Of a stretch of DNA of 64,000 nt, positions 16,431-25,830 are shown one piece after another. Under the pieces are notes generated by a model that was not told the origin of the DNA, searched no databases, and saw only the letters and a program-made list of their open reading frames with translations. Numbering within the stretch: position 1 is the first letter of the stretch; the number at the start of each line of letters is the position of its first letter. Where the stretch lies: positions 1 to 64,000 of the forward strand of contig NZ_JABBNI010000019.1 of assembly GCF_012926525.1 (NCBI RefSeq), read 5' to 3'. The translations under genes and the position numbers were made by a program. The stretch comes from Clostridium muellerianum (GTDB lineage Bacteria; Bacillota; Clostridia; Clostridiales; Clostridiaceae).

Positions 16431-18443
16431 TTATTTTGTATTTATAATAGCTATTTTCTCACCGTGTTTCTTTTTTCCTAATTCTATATTAATATCTTCT
16501 ACGCAGTCCATATTAGTAATAATCACTGGTGTAATTATACTTTTAGCTTTCTCTTTAATTACTTTAGAATTAAAAGTTAAAAGTAAATCTCCTTTTTTAA
16601 CCCTATCTTCTTGTTTAACATGGGCTATAAACCCCTCACCGTTCAGTTGCACAGTATCAATTCCTACATGAACCAGTACTTCTAATCCATCATCTGTTAC
16701 AATAGCTATTGCATGGTTACTAGGAAACAATACCTTTATTTTACCATCTACAGGAGCATATACTTCATTTCCCAATGGTATAATAGCAAATCCATCACCT
16801 AACATTTTGTCTGCAAAAACATCATCCGGCACTTGTTTTAATTCAACTATTTCTCCATCCACAGGATTAAATAGTGTACATGTATTACTTAGAACTTTTT
16901 CATTTTCATCTACCGAAAGCTTATCCTTTGATAAAATCTCATCATTCTTTGAAGTTTCTATAATTTCACCATTTGCAATAATTCCTTTTATATCATCTTT
17001 AATTCTTTCTGCCTCTGTACCAAAAATAGCTTGAACACTATTCCCCGCTATTAATACACCTGCTGCTCCAAGTGCCTTTAATGTATCCTTGTCAACTTTA
17101 GAAATATCTTTTAATGTAAGTCTCAATCTTGTAATACACGCGTCCAAACCTTCAATGTTGTCTTTTCCACCAATAGCTTTTAAAACTCCAACTGCCTTTT
17201 CACTACCTTTAGCATTTATATGTGCTACTTTAAAACTCTCTTCATCTTCCCTACCTGGTGTCTTTATATTCATTGCTTTAATTGTAAAATAAAATACACA
17301 GAAATATAGAGCAAAATATGCTATACCAACAGGCCAAATAGACCACGGATGTCCGGCAAACTTAAATCCTAATAAATAGTCAATAAAGGATGCCGAAAAT
17401 GTGTATCCCAACCTAATATGTAATAGACTGGTAATAATTCCTGATGTAAATGCTGCAAATACATGGAATACAAATAATATTGGTGCTACAAATATGAAAG
17501 AAAATTCAATTGGCTCTGTTATTCCTGTTAAAAATGCAACAAGAGCTGCAGAAATCATCATACCAGCTGTTTGCTTTCTCTTTTCTTTCTTAGCAGCTAC
17601 AATCATAGCAACAGCAGCACCAGGAAGACCAAACATTAAAATTGGAAACTCTGACGCCATAAATACTCCTGCAGTAGGATCTCCGTGAAAATATCTAGCA
17701 GAATCACCAAAATAAGTTACACCACCTGAAATATATTGTCCAAATTGATATAAAAATGCCGGATAGTACATATGATGTAATCCAACAGGAATTAATAATC
17801 TCTTACCCGCTGCATAAAAAGCTGGTCCGAACACGGATGTATCTGCCCACTGTGCAAACACATTAATTCCATTTTGAATTGGAGCCCAAATATTTACACC
17901 TACTATTCCAAATATTAAAGCTACAATAGATGTAATAATTGGCACAAATCTTTTCCCGCCAAAAAAACCCAAAACCTGTGGTAACTTAATATTATGAAAT
18001 TTATTATATAAGATTCCAGCAATTAAGCCTATACAAATTCCTCCCAAAACCCCCATATTGATTGTAGTCTTTGAAACTATATCTGTATAAGCTGCAGTTT
18101 TCATAAAAGCTGCTACTGTCATATGCTGCTGTGCAGCAACCTTTGCTGCTAATACTTGCGCTGCATTAGAACTAGCTACTTTTATTATAGCTTCAAGTAT
18201 AAGCTGTCCTACTACCGCTGCTAGTGCTGCAACTGCTTCTCCTCCCGAAAATCCAATTGCCACACCAACTGCAAAAATCATTGGCAAGTTAGTAAAAATA
18301 GCATCTCCTGCTTTAGCCACATAAGCTAGGTTTAATAAATCCGGTTGGCCGAATCTTAATAATAATCCAGCAGCTGGTAAAACTGATACTGGAAGCATCA
18401 ATGATTTACCGATTTTCTGTAGTACTGCAAATAACTTTTTCAT
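16431..18443 (-). CDS. ptsG: PTS transporter EIICBA, glucose/N-acetylglucosamine family
   Basis: Fused phosphotransferase permease (670 aa) that imports and phosphorylates a hexose. The order is EIIC (about 1-390, ten or so membrane segments, with the substrate motif LTGITEPIEFSF), EIIB (about 415-490, phospho-cysteine Cys436 in GLDACITRLR) and EIIA (about 515-670, phospho-histidine His592 in VLVHVGIDTVQL). The second ATG (18443) is better placed than 18449 relative to GGGAGG. Preceded by the GlcT-type antiterminator gene and its RNA target, which favours glucose as substrate. GlcNAc (NagE) cannot be excluded from sequence. Domains are all complete. Confidence 0.9.
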   Translation of the reverse strand: MKKLFAVLQKIGKSLMLPVSVLPAAGLLLRFGQPDLLNLAYVAKAGDAIFTNLPMIFAVGVAIGFSGGEAVAALAAVVGQLILEAIIKVASSNAAQVLAAKVAAQQHMTVAAFMKTAAYTDIVSKTTINMGVLGGICIGLIAGILYNKFHNIKLPQVLGFFGGKRFVPIITSIVALIFGIVGVNIWAPIQNGINVFAQWADTSVFGPAFYAAGKRLLIPVGLHHMYYPAFLYQFGQYISGGVTYFGDSARYFHGDPTAGVFMASEFPILMFGLPGAAVAMIVAAKKEKRKQTAGMMISAALVAFLTGITEPIEFSFIFVAPILFVFHVFAAFTSGIITSLLHIRLGYTFSASFIDYLLGFKFAGHPWSIWPVGIAYFALYFCVFYFTIKAMNIKTPGREDEESFKVAHINAKGSEKAVGVLKAIGGKDNIEGLDACITRLRLTLKDISKVDKDTLKALGAAGVLIAGNSVQAIFGTEAERIKDDIKGIIANGEIIETSKNDEILSKDKLSVDENEKVLSNTCTLFNPVDGEIVELKQVPDDVFADKMLGDGFAIIPLGNEVYAPVDGKIKVLFPSNHAIAIVTDDGLEVLVHVGIDTVQLNGEGFIAHVKQEDRVKKGDLLLTFNSKVIKEKAKSIITPVIITNMDCVEDINIELGKKKHGEKIAIINTK

Positions 18444-18571
18444 ATTCATTCCTCCCGTTCAGTATATTTTCCAAAAAAATTTTTCAAAATTAAAAGTGTA
18501 TAATAGACTACTATATTTCTTTTAATATATCCTAGTGTATTAATTTATATAATCGAATATTAATGAAACAA

Positions 18572-18652
18572 AAAACACGAGCCAAAAGACAATAACCATA
18601 CAATGGCTACCTTCTTTAAGCTCATGCCTAATTTAATAGTAACACTGCTTAT
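18572..18652 (-). promoter_or_regulatory. Ribonucleic antiterminator (RAT) target and overlapping terminator before ptsG
   Basis: On the minus strand GTGTTACTATT, a short loop and AGGCATGAGCTTAA resemble the GlcT/LicT RAT consensus (TGTTACT near the 5' side, AGGCA near the 3' side). Its 3' part, CATGAGC (18626-18620), also pairs with GCTCGTG (18582-18576) to make a terminator followed by a TTTTTTG tract. The two structures are mutually exclusive, as in BglG/SacY-type antitermination. The RAT reaches into the last codons of glcT. Confidence 0.8.
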
Positions 18653-19476
18653 ATATCCCTAATTCGATTTATATGCAAAGCAATATATCCAATTTCATCT
18701 TCTGGAACATCCACAGAAAATAAATTTTCAATTTTCATAGCAACTTTAATTGCTATCCCATACTCATGGTAATATTCCTTTTTTATTGTGTCAAGTAAAT
18801 TGTTTTTGATAAATTTCTTACTCAATATTCTTTCTATCATAAAATTTAAATGTGTAATCGTTCTTATATAACTTAAGGATTTTATATTAATTTTCTTATT
18901 TAACAATTTAAATATAAACTGCATAATTTCATTTATTTTTTTAGTATGTAATAATGTGTCACTTACCTTCTTTTCAGTAATGGCTGCATTAATATGCATA
19001 CATATAAAGCCTATTTCATCTTTAGGCAAATTCACCTGAAATCTTTCATTGATCATTTCAAGTGCCTTTTCTGCCAACTTATATTCCTTAGGATACAATA
19101 CTTCTAATTCATATAAAAATGGATTCTCAATTTCTATGCCTTCCTTAATCCTTGTAATAGCAAAGTTTATATGATCTGGAAGAGATATATGTATAGCTTC
19201 ACTAATTTTCATTTCTAATTCTTTTTCACATAATGAAATTATTTCTTCTGAAATTCCTATAATCTCACTATTAATCTTTTTTAGTACTTCATTAAATTGT
19301 TCATTAGATTTTTCTGATTGCTTTACAAATATTCCTTCAATTCTATCTTCATCAATTTTAACTCCCTTATGACAATTAAATCCAATAGCCTTTCCAACTA
19401 CAACAAATTCTTCTGAATCCTTTTCAGCAATCACTACATTATTATTTAAAACCTTCTTTACTGTATACTGTTTCAA
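18649..19476 (-). CDS. glcT: BglG/SacY-family transcription antiterminator, GlcT type
   Basis: A 275-aa antiterminator: an N-terminal RNA-binding CAT domain (about 1-55, with KVLNNNVVIAEKDSEEFVVVGKAIGF) and two PTS regulation domains, PRD1 (about 65-170) and PRD2 (about 175-275). PRD histidines are visible in EAIHISLPDHINF, MHINAAI, RTITHLNF and ALHINRI. PTS proteins phosphorylate these and thereby tie activity to sugar flux. The start is TTG with GGGGGAG 5 nt upstream. The PTS target gene follows directly with a RAT/terminator between them, so the pair is a self-contained induction circuit. Confidence 0.92.
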   Translation of the reverse strand: MKQYTVKKVLNNNVVIAEKDSEEFVVVGKAIGFNCHKGVKIDEDRIEGIFVKQSEKSNEQFNEVLKKINSEIIGISEEIISLCEKELEMKISEAIHISLPDHINFAITRIKEGIEIENPFLYELEVLYPKEYKLAEKALEMINERFQVNLPKDEIGFICMHINAAITEKKVSDTLLHTKKINEIMQFIFKLLNKKINIKSLSYIRTITHLNFMIERILSKKFIKNNLLDTIKKEYYHEYGIAIKVAMKIENLFSVDVPEDEIGYIALHINRIRDI

Positions 19477-19725
19477 ATGTTCTCCCCCTATATATCATAT
19501 TTGTTTCGGTTTAGATATATAAAACTTAATTATAATGTTATATTTCTATTATATCACTTTTTAAATCATAGTACTTTTATTGTACATAAAATCATCTTCA
19601 AAAAATAAGCCAATAATAATTTTTAATATTATTATATCCTATGCAATTATTTATAAAAAACATTAGCATAACTCTTATACTCATCATATTATAAACTAGT
19701 GTATAAATAACTTTGGAGGATATAT

Positions 19726-20745
19726 ATGAAAAAAAGAAGACTTTTTATTTATTCTCTCCTTACAAGTTTCATGTTTATTGTTACTATTTTCGCTGGTTGT
19801 GGTGGCAATAAAAAAACTGCTAATAATCTTACTACTGTAAAATTAAATGAGGTGGCTCGTTCTGTTTTTTATGCTCCTATGTATGCAGCTATAAATCAAG
19901 GATTTTTTAAAGATGAAGGTATAAACATAGACCTTACTACTGGACAAGGCGCCGATAAAACTATGCAACAAGTATTAAGTAAATGCTCTGATATTGGTTT
20001 CTGTGGACCTGAACAAGTAATTTATATTTACAACCAAAATAAAGAAGATTATCCTATACTTTTTGCCGAGCTTACTCAAACTGATGGTTCTTTTCTTATA
20101 GGACGTAACGATGTAAAAGACTTTAAGTGGGAAGATGTTAAAGGTAAAAGCATTATTGGTGGCAGACCTGGTGGTGTTCCTGAAATGAGTTTAGAATATG
20201 TATTAAAAAAGAATGGTATTCAACCTGGCAAAGATGTAAATCTTATAACTAATATTGCTTATACTGCTACTGCTGGAGCTTTTAAGGCTGGCACAGGAGA
20301 TTATGTAGCTCTTTTTGAACCTACAGGAAGTATTCTTGAAAAAAATAAATCTGGATATATTGTAGCTTCCGTAGGAAAATCTGCTGGTGTTATACCTTAT
20401 ACCTGTTACTTTTCAACAAAATCCTATATGGATAAAAATCCTGAAATTATAAAAAAATTTACTAAAGCTATTTATAAAGGACAAATTTGGGTTCAAAATC
20501 ATAGTGATGAAGAAGTTGCAAAATCTATAAAATCATTTTTCCCTGGAACAGATGAAAGTATCATTGTATCTGTAATTAAAAATTATAGATCAATAAATGC
20601 TTTTGCTGTAACACCTGTAATGAAAGAGGAAAATCTTAATAGGCTTATGGACATAATTCAATCCTATAATCAAAGTCTGATCTCTAAAAAGCCGCCTTTT
20701 GATAAGATAGTAAATAATAAATTTGCTGAAGAATCTATAAAATAA
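19726..20745 (+). CDS. ABC transporter substrate-binding lipoprotein, SsuA/ThiY/NMT1-like
   Basis: An extracellular binding protein of 339 aa with an n-region of lysines and arginines, a hydrophobic stretch and the lipobox FAGCGG, so it is lipid-anchored at Cys25. The body has the two-lobe periplasmic binding fold of the nitrate/sulfonate/thiamine-precursor class: ARSVFYAPMYAAINQGFFKDEGI, GGRPGGVPEMSLEYVL and an FEPTG hinge. No permease or ATPase gene is adjacent, so it is an orphan here and its partners must lie elsewhere. Substrate unknown. RBS TTTGGAGGA. Divergent from glcT. Confidence 0.85.
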   Translation: MKKRRLFIYSLLTSFMFIVTIFAGCGGNKKTANNLTTVKLNEVARSVFYAPMYAAINQGFFKDEGINIDLTTGQGADKTMQQVLSKCSDIGFCGPEQVIYIYNQNKEDYPILFAELTQTDGSFLIGRNDVKDFKWEDVKGKSIIGGRPGGVPEMSLEYVLKKNGIQPGKDVNLITNIAYTATAGAFKAGTGDYVALFEPTGSILEKNKSGYIVASVGKSAGVIPYTCYFSTKSYMDKNPEIIKKFTKAIYKGQIWVQNHSDEEVAKSIKSFFPGTDESIIVSVIKNYRSINAFAVTPVMKEENLNRLMDIIQSYNQSLISKKPPFDKIVNNKFAEESIK

Positions 20746-20878
20746 CATTTTACTACTCATGTGGAATATTTTTCTTAAAATGTGGATATAAATTTATATA
20801 TAAATTGTACAATTGCAAAATCATTAATTAAAAATACAACCATAGATAAATTTATATACAAACTTGAGGAGGATTCAA

Positions 20879-21232
20879 ATGAGTTACTTTCACAAGGCCA
20901 ATGAGTGTTACAATTCAAAAGATTATCAAAAAGCTATTACACTATATCAAAAAGCAGTTGAATTTAAAGATAATGAACCTGCTTCTCTTTATAATTCATC
21001 AGTATGTTTTATAAAGTTGAAACAATATAATAAAGCAATTTCCTTACTTAAATCAGCTATCAAACTAAAAAGGGAAAGTAAATACTTTTTTAATCTTGGA
21101 TATTGCTATATAATGCTTAATGATAATAAAAAAGCACTAATTTACTTTAACATGGCTTGGTGTTTAAACAATGATGATATTGATTGTGAAAAAGCTATAA
21201 ATGTTATAATAAAAAAATATTTATCTAAATAA
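20879..21232 (+). CDS. Tetratricopeptide-repeat protein
   Basis: A 117-aa protein that is almost entirely TPR: about three 34-residue helix-turn-helix repeats (AIALYQKAVEF-like, then KQYNKAISLLKSAIKL, then NDNKKALIYFNMAWCL), each with the small-residue pattern of the family. No signal peptide. It probably acts as a cytoplasmic protein-interaction adaptor; partner unknown. The start chosen is the ATG at 20879 because GAGGAGG lies 6 nt before it; the TTG at 20864 is immediately upstream of that site. It follows the binding-lipoprotein gene by 133 nt. Confidence 0.75.
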   Translation: MSYFHKANECYNSKDYQKAITLYQKAVEFKDNEPASLYNSSVCFIKLKQYNKAISLLKSAIKLKRESKYFFNLGYCYIMLNDNKKALIYFNMAWCLNNDDIDCEKAINVIIKKYLSK

Positions 21233-21261
21233 TCAGCAAAAGACACTGTTTATTTTGAATT

Positions 21262-21310
21262 AAAAAAGCCATGAAATATAGGTTTTTACTACCTTAATTT
21301 CATAGCTTTA
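21262..21310 (+). terminator. Terminator after the TPR gene
   Basis: AAAAAAGC and ATGAAAT pair with ATTTCAT and AGCTTT, with one bulged base. Can also serve the convergent deacetylase. Confidence 0.65.
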
Positions 21311-21339
21311 TTCATATTGATAAAAAACAATAGACTTGT

Positions 21340-22173
21340 CTATTTTAATGTTTTAAATGAATACCCTTTTGATTTAAAGTATTCTATCACTTGAGGTAAT
21401 GCATCAACTGTTGTAGTTTTAGCTGACGCATCATGCATTAAAATTACTAAATGTTCCTGATTTGCATAGGTTTTAACTTTACCCAATAAACTGCTTACAG
21501 GTACATTATTATGTTCTGCATCTCCCGTTAAATCATTCCAATCAACATAATGGTATCCTGATTGTTTAACTGATTTTCTAAAAGGTTCTAACCTTTGTCC
21601 AAAAGATCCCCCTGGAAACCTTATAAGCTTTAAGCAATACTTATCACCTATAATAGACTTTAACACATTATCGCACTTATCTAAATCACTTATAAAAGCT
21701 TTAGTACTTGAATACACATAATGCATATCATGTGTATATGTGTGATTTCCTATTACATGCCCTTCTGATAATTCCCTCTTTACCAGTTGCTTATTTTGTT
21801 CTGCAGATTGTCCAATAACAAAAAATGTAGCTTTTATATTGTATTTTTTTAATATATTTAATATTTTAGGAGTATTATTTGTAGATGGACCATCATCAAA
21901 AGTTAAATATACTACTTTTTTACCATCTTCTTTATAAGGATCAAATGCTCCATCGTTTTTTTCATTGCTGGGATTTACACCAGTTTCTCTTTTATCCATA
22001 GATTGCTGGTCTATATCACTTGTCTTAGAGTTTGCAGCATTAACTACAACATTTCTTCTTTGTGATATTTTACCACCTATAAAAAAACCAAATGAAAAAA
22101 GAAGCAATAAAGAAACAGCTAATACTATAAAATTTCTTACTTTCTTTTTTTTATCTTCTTCATATTCCTCCAT
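21340..22173 (-). CDS. Membrane-anchored polysaccharide deacetylase (NodB family)
   Basis: A 277-aa cell-surface deacetylase, probably acting on peptidoglycan N-acetylglucosamine. One membrane segment (about 13-33) is followed by a polar linker and the NodB domain (about 85-277). Motif 1 is TFDDGPS (91-97), motif 2 is HTYTHD with His144 and His148, and motif 3 is RFPGGS, so unlike the pdaB-like gene at 8.3 kb all catalytic motifs are canonical. C-terminal motifs are DWNDLTGDA and VILMHD. RBS GGGGATGG. Neighbours are envelope genes, which fits a wall-modifying role. Confidence 0.9.
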   Translation of the reverse strand: MEEYEEDKKKKVRNFIVLAVSLLLLFSFGFFIGGKISQRRNVVVNAANSKTSDIDQQSMDKRETGVNPSNEKNDGAFDPYKEDGKKVVYLTFDDGPSTNNTPKILNILKKYNIKATFFVIGQSAEQNKQLVKRELSEGHVIGNHTYTHDMHYVYSSTKAFISDLDKCDNVLKSIIGDKYCLKLIRFPGGSFGQRLEPFRKSVKQSGYHYVDWNDLTGDAEHNNVPVSSLLGKVKTYANQEHLVILMHDASAKTTTVDALPQVIEYFKSKGYSFKTLK

Positions 22174-22271
22174 TTACACCATCCCCTATATTTTTATCTT
22201 GATAAATTATACAGCTTTTTCTTTGGTGCATTATATTAACTTTTATCAAGCCTAATGGATTTATATGATGA

Positions 22272-23456
22272 TTACCATTCTCCCGCTATTTGTGCATTTT
22301 TGTGATCAACTTGAAATCTTCTATTATTAAAATAATTCCCTCCTTTATAAAATGTAGGATCTACATTTATCCATTTATCTTGTTCTGGTACATATACCTG
22401 ATTCCACGCATGGCTTACCCAGCTAACTCCATTAAATCCTTCACCTGTTATTAATCTTGTCTTTATTCCATTTGCTCTACACATTGCTACATATAAGCAA
22501 GCATAATCAAAGCAAATCCCCTTCTTAGTGTTAAATGTATGTATTGCGCCAGATTGTACATTAAAATCATTATTTAAAACTTTATTAGCCTTATCGTGAT
22601 CATAAGCTATATTACTACCAACCCAATTATATAATATTCTAGCTTTACCTATTGTTGTATCATCTTTTGAAGCCAAATCTTTAGCAAACTTATTTATTTC
22701 ACTATCAGATTTCACTCCTTGATCCAAAGTAACCCCATTATAGTACACTACTGCCTTTTCTTCGCTATTAATTCTTCCAGGCGTAGTTTCTTTAGTCTCC
22801 CCTTGTTTAATTACGATTTTAAAAGAATTATTAATAATGTTTGGAAGTTTTTTTGCTATACTAGAATTTGTAATAGGTATTACAGCTTCCTTACATATAG
22901 CGTTATATGGTTTGGAAGTTTCTAAATACCTGTTTAAATTTTTATTTGTACTAAATATAGATAGTATATTTAATACAAATGTCACCAAAAGTAAATAACA
23001 TACAGCCTTTGGGAGTTGAAAAATCACTCCTGTTAATCTCTTAAAAAAGTTACCTTTAGACCTTAAAAATCTTTCTATTGCATCTAACATTGGATATACA
23101 GTTAAGTAACTCATAAGATCTAAACAAACTTTTATAATCTTGTAAATTATTAATATTATTATAGGTATTATTAAAGCATAAATTATAAGATTATTGCTTT
23201 CTATATACTTTAAAATATCCACCGGTATTGATCTATATATTTTTTGATAAATACCGGAATCATGTTGGATAAACACTTTTCTTCCAAAATAAATCCCCAA
23301 AAACATGGAAATAATAAAAGATATACTCCTGTTAATTTCATTAATATCCGTCTTTAAATTATGAGAAGAAAATTTAAATAAAAAACCTTTTAAAAGTGGA
23401 TAAAGAAATACTAAACCAAGCATTAATGTTACCATATTAATATTCATGCCTAACAT
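22272..23456 (-). CDS. Membrane protein with C-terminal transglutaminase-like domain
   Basis: A 394-aa protein. The first half has about four hydrophobic segments (roughly 5-25, 45-57, 88-112 and 148-167); the rest is extracellular or cytoplasmic and holds a transglutaminase/protease core (about 255-375). The triad is readable: Cys315 in KKGICFDYA, His349 in VSHAWNQVY and Asp366 in NVDPTFY. Such proteins may cleave or crosslink at the cell surface; substrate unknown. RBS AGAGGTGA. A second, secreted transglutaminase-like protein lies at 31.3 kb. Confidence 0.82.
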   Translation of the reverse strand: MLGMNINMVTLMLGLVFLYPLLKGFLFKFSSHNLKTDINEINRSISFIISMFLGIYFGRKVFIQHDSGIYQKIYRSIPVDILKYIESNNLIIYALIIPIIILIIYKIIKVCLDLMSYLTVYPMLDAIERFLRSKGNFFKRLTGVIFQLPKAVCYLLLVTFVLNILSIFSTNKNLNRYLETSKPYNAICKEAVIPITNSSIAKKLPNIINNSFKIVIKQGETKETTPGRINSEEKAVVYYNGVTLDQGVKSDSEINKFAKDLASKDDTTIGKARILYNWVGSNIAYDHDKANKVLNNDFNVQSGAIHTFNTKKGICFDYACLYVAMCRANGIKTRLITGEGFNGVSWVSHAWNQVYVPEQDKWINVDPTFYKGGNYFNNRRFQVDHKNAQIAGEW

Positions 23457-23546
23457 TTATAATCACCTCTTAACTATATGTATAAAGACATTTTATCATT
23501 CTATATTTAACAAAATATTTACTGCTTTAGCCTAAGAGGTTTATTG

Positions 23547-24413
23547 TTAAATATATGAATCTTCATTATTTACAATAGAATTCAATACAGATTTTATATC
23601 TTCCCATGAATATCCCCGTCTTAAAAGATAATCACTGAGTTTCTTATAAATCTTGTTATAATTGTCTTCAGACTTTATTATAATTCTATACCTTTTTTCT
23701 GCAATCTGATACAACTTATCCAGGTTTGCCTCCTTTGTACAAATTGCTTCATCCTTTTTCTGAAAATCACATAATTCTTTTTTTACAACGCTGTTTAATA
23801 TTTCTGAAACTATATCCGAATTATATCCTTTTCTAACTAAAAATTCTCCTACTCTTCTATAAATTTTTCTATAATCTTTTTCACTTTTAATTATTACATT
23901 ATATTTCTTTTCTGCTAGCCTAAATGCTGATTCTTTTTCAATATCTTTATCCACGCATGCAAGCTTTTCGTCTATTTTTTGTTCACTAATACCCTTTTTT
24001 ATTAAATCATACCTTATTTTTTTTCTTCCACTTACTTTTATTTTATCTTTTATATACATTCCGATAAACTTTTCATCATTAATAAAACCATATTCTTTTA
24101 AAAATTCTGTAGTTCTGGATACAGTTTTTTCATCATACCCCTTTTCAAGAAGTTTTGAAATTATCTGAGATTCTGTCTTGTACACTTTTTCTATAATTTT
24201 AAGGGCAGTAGATTTACATTTTATATAATTATCTTCTGTTATTATTTCATTTAAATAATGAAAATCCACATTCTTCCCTTTTACAATATTATGAACATAT
24301 ACTAATTGCGCACTACAAGCAAATGCAAATTCTTCATTAATATATACATTCACTCTATCCTTGTTTCTCTTTTGTATTTCAACTTTAGTAATAATTTTTT
24401 TTAAATTTTCCAT
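23547..24413 (-). CDS. recX: RecX regulatory protein with duplicated C-terminal repeat
   Basis: RecX inhibits RecA filament growth. The family usually has three three-helix repeats and about 150-220 aa; this one has 288 aa. The conserved region is LLEKGYDEKTVSRTTEFL, YGFINDEKFIGMYIKD and SGRKKIRYDLIKKGI. The extra length comes from an internal duplication: residues 167-213 (AEKKYNVIIKSEKDYRKIY) and 238-284 (AEKRYRIIIKSEDNYNKIY) align along their whole length with matching endings EILNSVV and SVLNSIV. The frame is intact. It lies 11 nt downstream of the M16 peptidase gene, likely in one operon. Confidence 0.88.
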   Translation of the reverse strand: MENLKKIITKVEIQKRNKDRVNVYINEEFAFACSAQLVYVHNIVKGKNVDFHYLNEIITEDNYIKCKSTALKIIEKVYKTESQIISKLLEKGYDEKTVSRTTEFLKEYGFINDEKFIGMYIKDKIKVSGRKKIRYDLIKKGISEQKIDEKLACVDKDIEKESAFRLAEKKYNVIIKSEKDYRKIYRRVGEFLVRKGYNSDIVSEILNSVVKKELCDFQKKDEAICTKEANLDKLYQIAEKRYRIIIKSEDNYNKIYKKLSDYLLRRGYSWEDIKSVLNSIVNNEDSYI

Positions 24414-24424
24414 ACGTAATCACC

Positions 24425-25657
24425 TTATTTTTGACTTTTAAATATGTGTATAGTTGGCTCTTTAAAAATAAGCCTAGCAGCATTATATATATCTTCTTTT
24501 TTAACATTTTCTATATCGTCCATGTCCGTAACAAATTTATAAATATCATCTCCATCAATTACCTGATGAAGTACATAGTTTCCTATATCAGTTGAATCCT
24601 CTAGTGTAAACGCAATAGCAGTTTTCAAAACCTTCTTCATATGCTTTATAGTATTATTATCAAATATTATTTCTTCATTTTTAATTTTTTCGATACACTC
24701 ATCTATAACCTTTAAGGATTCGTCTATATTTTCTTCGCCTACAGCAGTATATATATATAATGTTTTAACATAATTTGTTAAATCCAAATCAGTATACACA
24801 TCATAAGCAAATCCCTTTTCTTCTCTAAGCTTTCTAAATAATATAGAATTAGCACTTTCTCCAAATTTATGATTTAATATTCTAAGAGCTAATTCTTCCT
24901 CCTTGCTTATGTTATGAAATGTAAAAAGATAAATTATTGTACTTTGCTCTATATTCTTTTTATAAGAAATCTTTTTTATAGGAATATTACTTTCTACAAT
25001 AACTTCCTTCCTTTTAAATTGTTTCCATTGCCATTCATTAAAATACCTACAAACTATATCAAAAACCTCTTTATGATCAAAAGGCGAGACTATAGATATA
25101 TAACAATTATTAGGAACATAATATTTTTTATAAAAATCTACTATCATTTCTCTATTAAGGTTTTTAACACTTTTTTCATCACCTATTATTTCGTATTTTA
25201 ATGGACTCTTATCAAAAGCTATTTCATTTACTTTTTTAAAACTTAAATCTTCTATATCATCTCTACTCGTTCTTATTTCTGCTAGTATTACTTCTCTTTC
25301 TTTTTCAATTTCTTTTTCCGGAAAAATAGAATTTCTAAGCATATCAGACAAAACTTCAATTCCATTTTCCAACTCTTCATTTAAAGCAGTAATACTGTAA
25401 ACAGTAGTATTCTTATCTGTATATGCATTATATTCGCCACACAAATTTTCTAAATCCTCATTTAATTTTTCATTACTTCTATTTTGAGTTCCTTTAAAAA
25501 GCATATGTTCTATGAAGTGGCATATTCCTTTTTCATTAGTATTTTCATATATTGATCCTATCTTCACTCCCATATGTATGGAAGCTATTTGGGTATCCTT
25601 CTTTATAGTAATTAACCTTATTCCATTGGGCATATTTTTTTGTTTAGCATTGAACAT
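24425..25657 (-). CDS. M16 family zinc peptidase
   Basis: An insulinase/processing-peptidase-like protein of 410 aa. The inverted zinc motif HxxEH is HFIEH (His47, Glu50, His51), with the third ligand expected in the helix EREVILAEIRTSRDD about 75 residues later. The C-terminal M16_C-type domain carries FRKLREEKGFAYDVYTDL, the usual arginine/tyrosine substrate-binding motif. Members are cytoplasmic or surface peptidases with poorly defined substrates in Firmicutes. RBS AGAAGGAG. The recX gene follows after 11 nt. Confidence 0.9.
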   Translation of the reverse strand: MFNAKQKNMPNGIRLITIKKDTQIASIHMGVKIGSIYENTNEKGICHFIEHMLFKGTQNRSNEKLNEDLENLCGEYNAYTDKNTTVYSITALNEELENGIEVLSDMLRNSIFPEKEIEKEREVILAEIRTSRDDIEDLSFKKVNEIAFDKSPLKYEIIGDEKSVKNLNREMIVDFYKKYYVPNNCYISIVSPFDHKEVFDIVCRYFNEWQWKQFKRKEVIVESNIPIKKISYKKNIEQSTIIYLFTFHNISKEEELALRILNHKFGESANSILFRKLREEKGFAYDVYTDLDLTNYVKTLYIYTAVGEENIDESLKVIDECIEKIKNEEIIFDNNTIKHMKKVLKTAIAFTLEDSTDIGNYVLHQVIDGDDIYKFVTDMDDIENVKKEDIYNAARLIFKEPTIHIFKSQK

Positions 25658-25830
25658 AAAATATCTCCTTCTATTTTAGTTAGAATTAGTTTATAAATAC
25701 ATTATATTTTATATTATAATAAATAAAAAGCTACATATAATAAATATCATAAAAATTTAATTTGCTAATATCTAAGTACTATGATATGATAAGATTTGTT
25801 TTGTATTATAAAAAAGAAAGAGGAATTTGA

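Noticed and set aside
19560-19640. Third copy of the MITE arm (CATCTTCAAAAAATAA)
   Set aside because: Only about 16 bases match and the AAGTC core is missing, so chance in AT-rich DNA is more likely.
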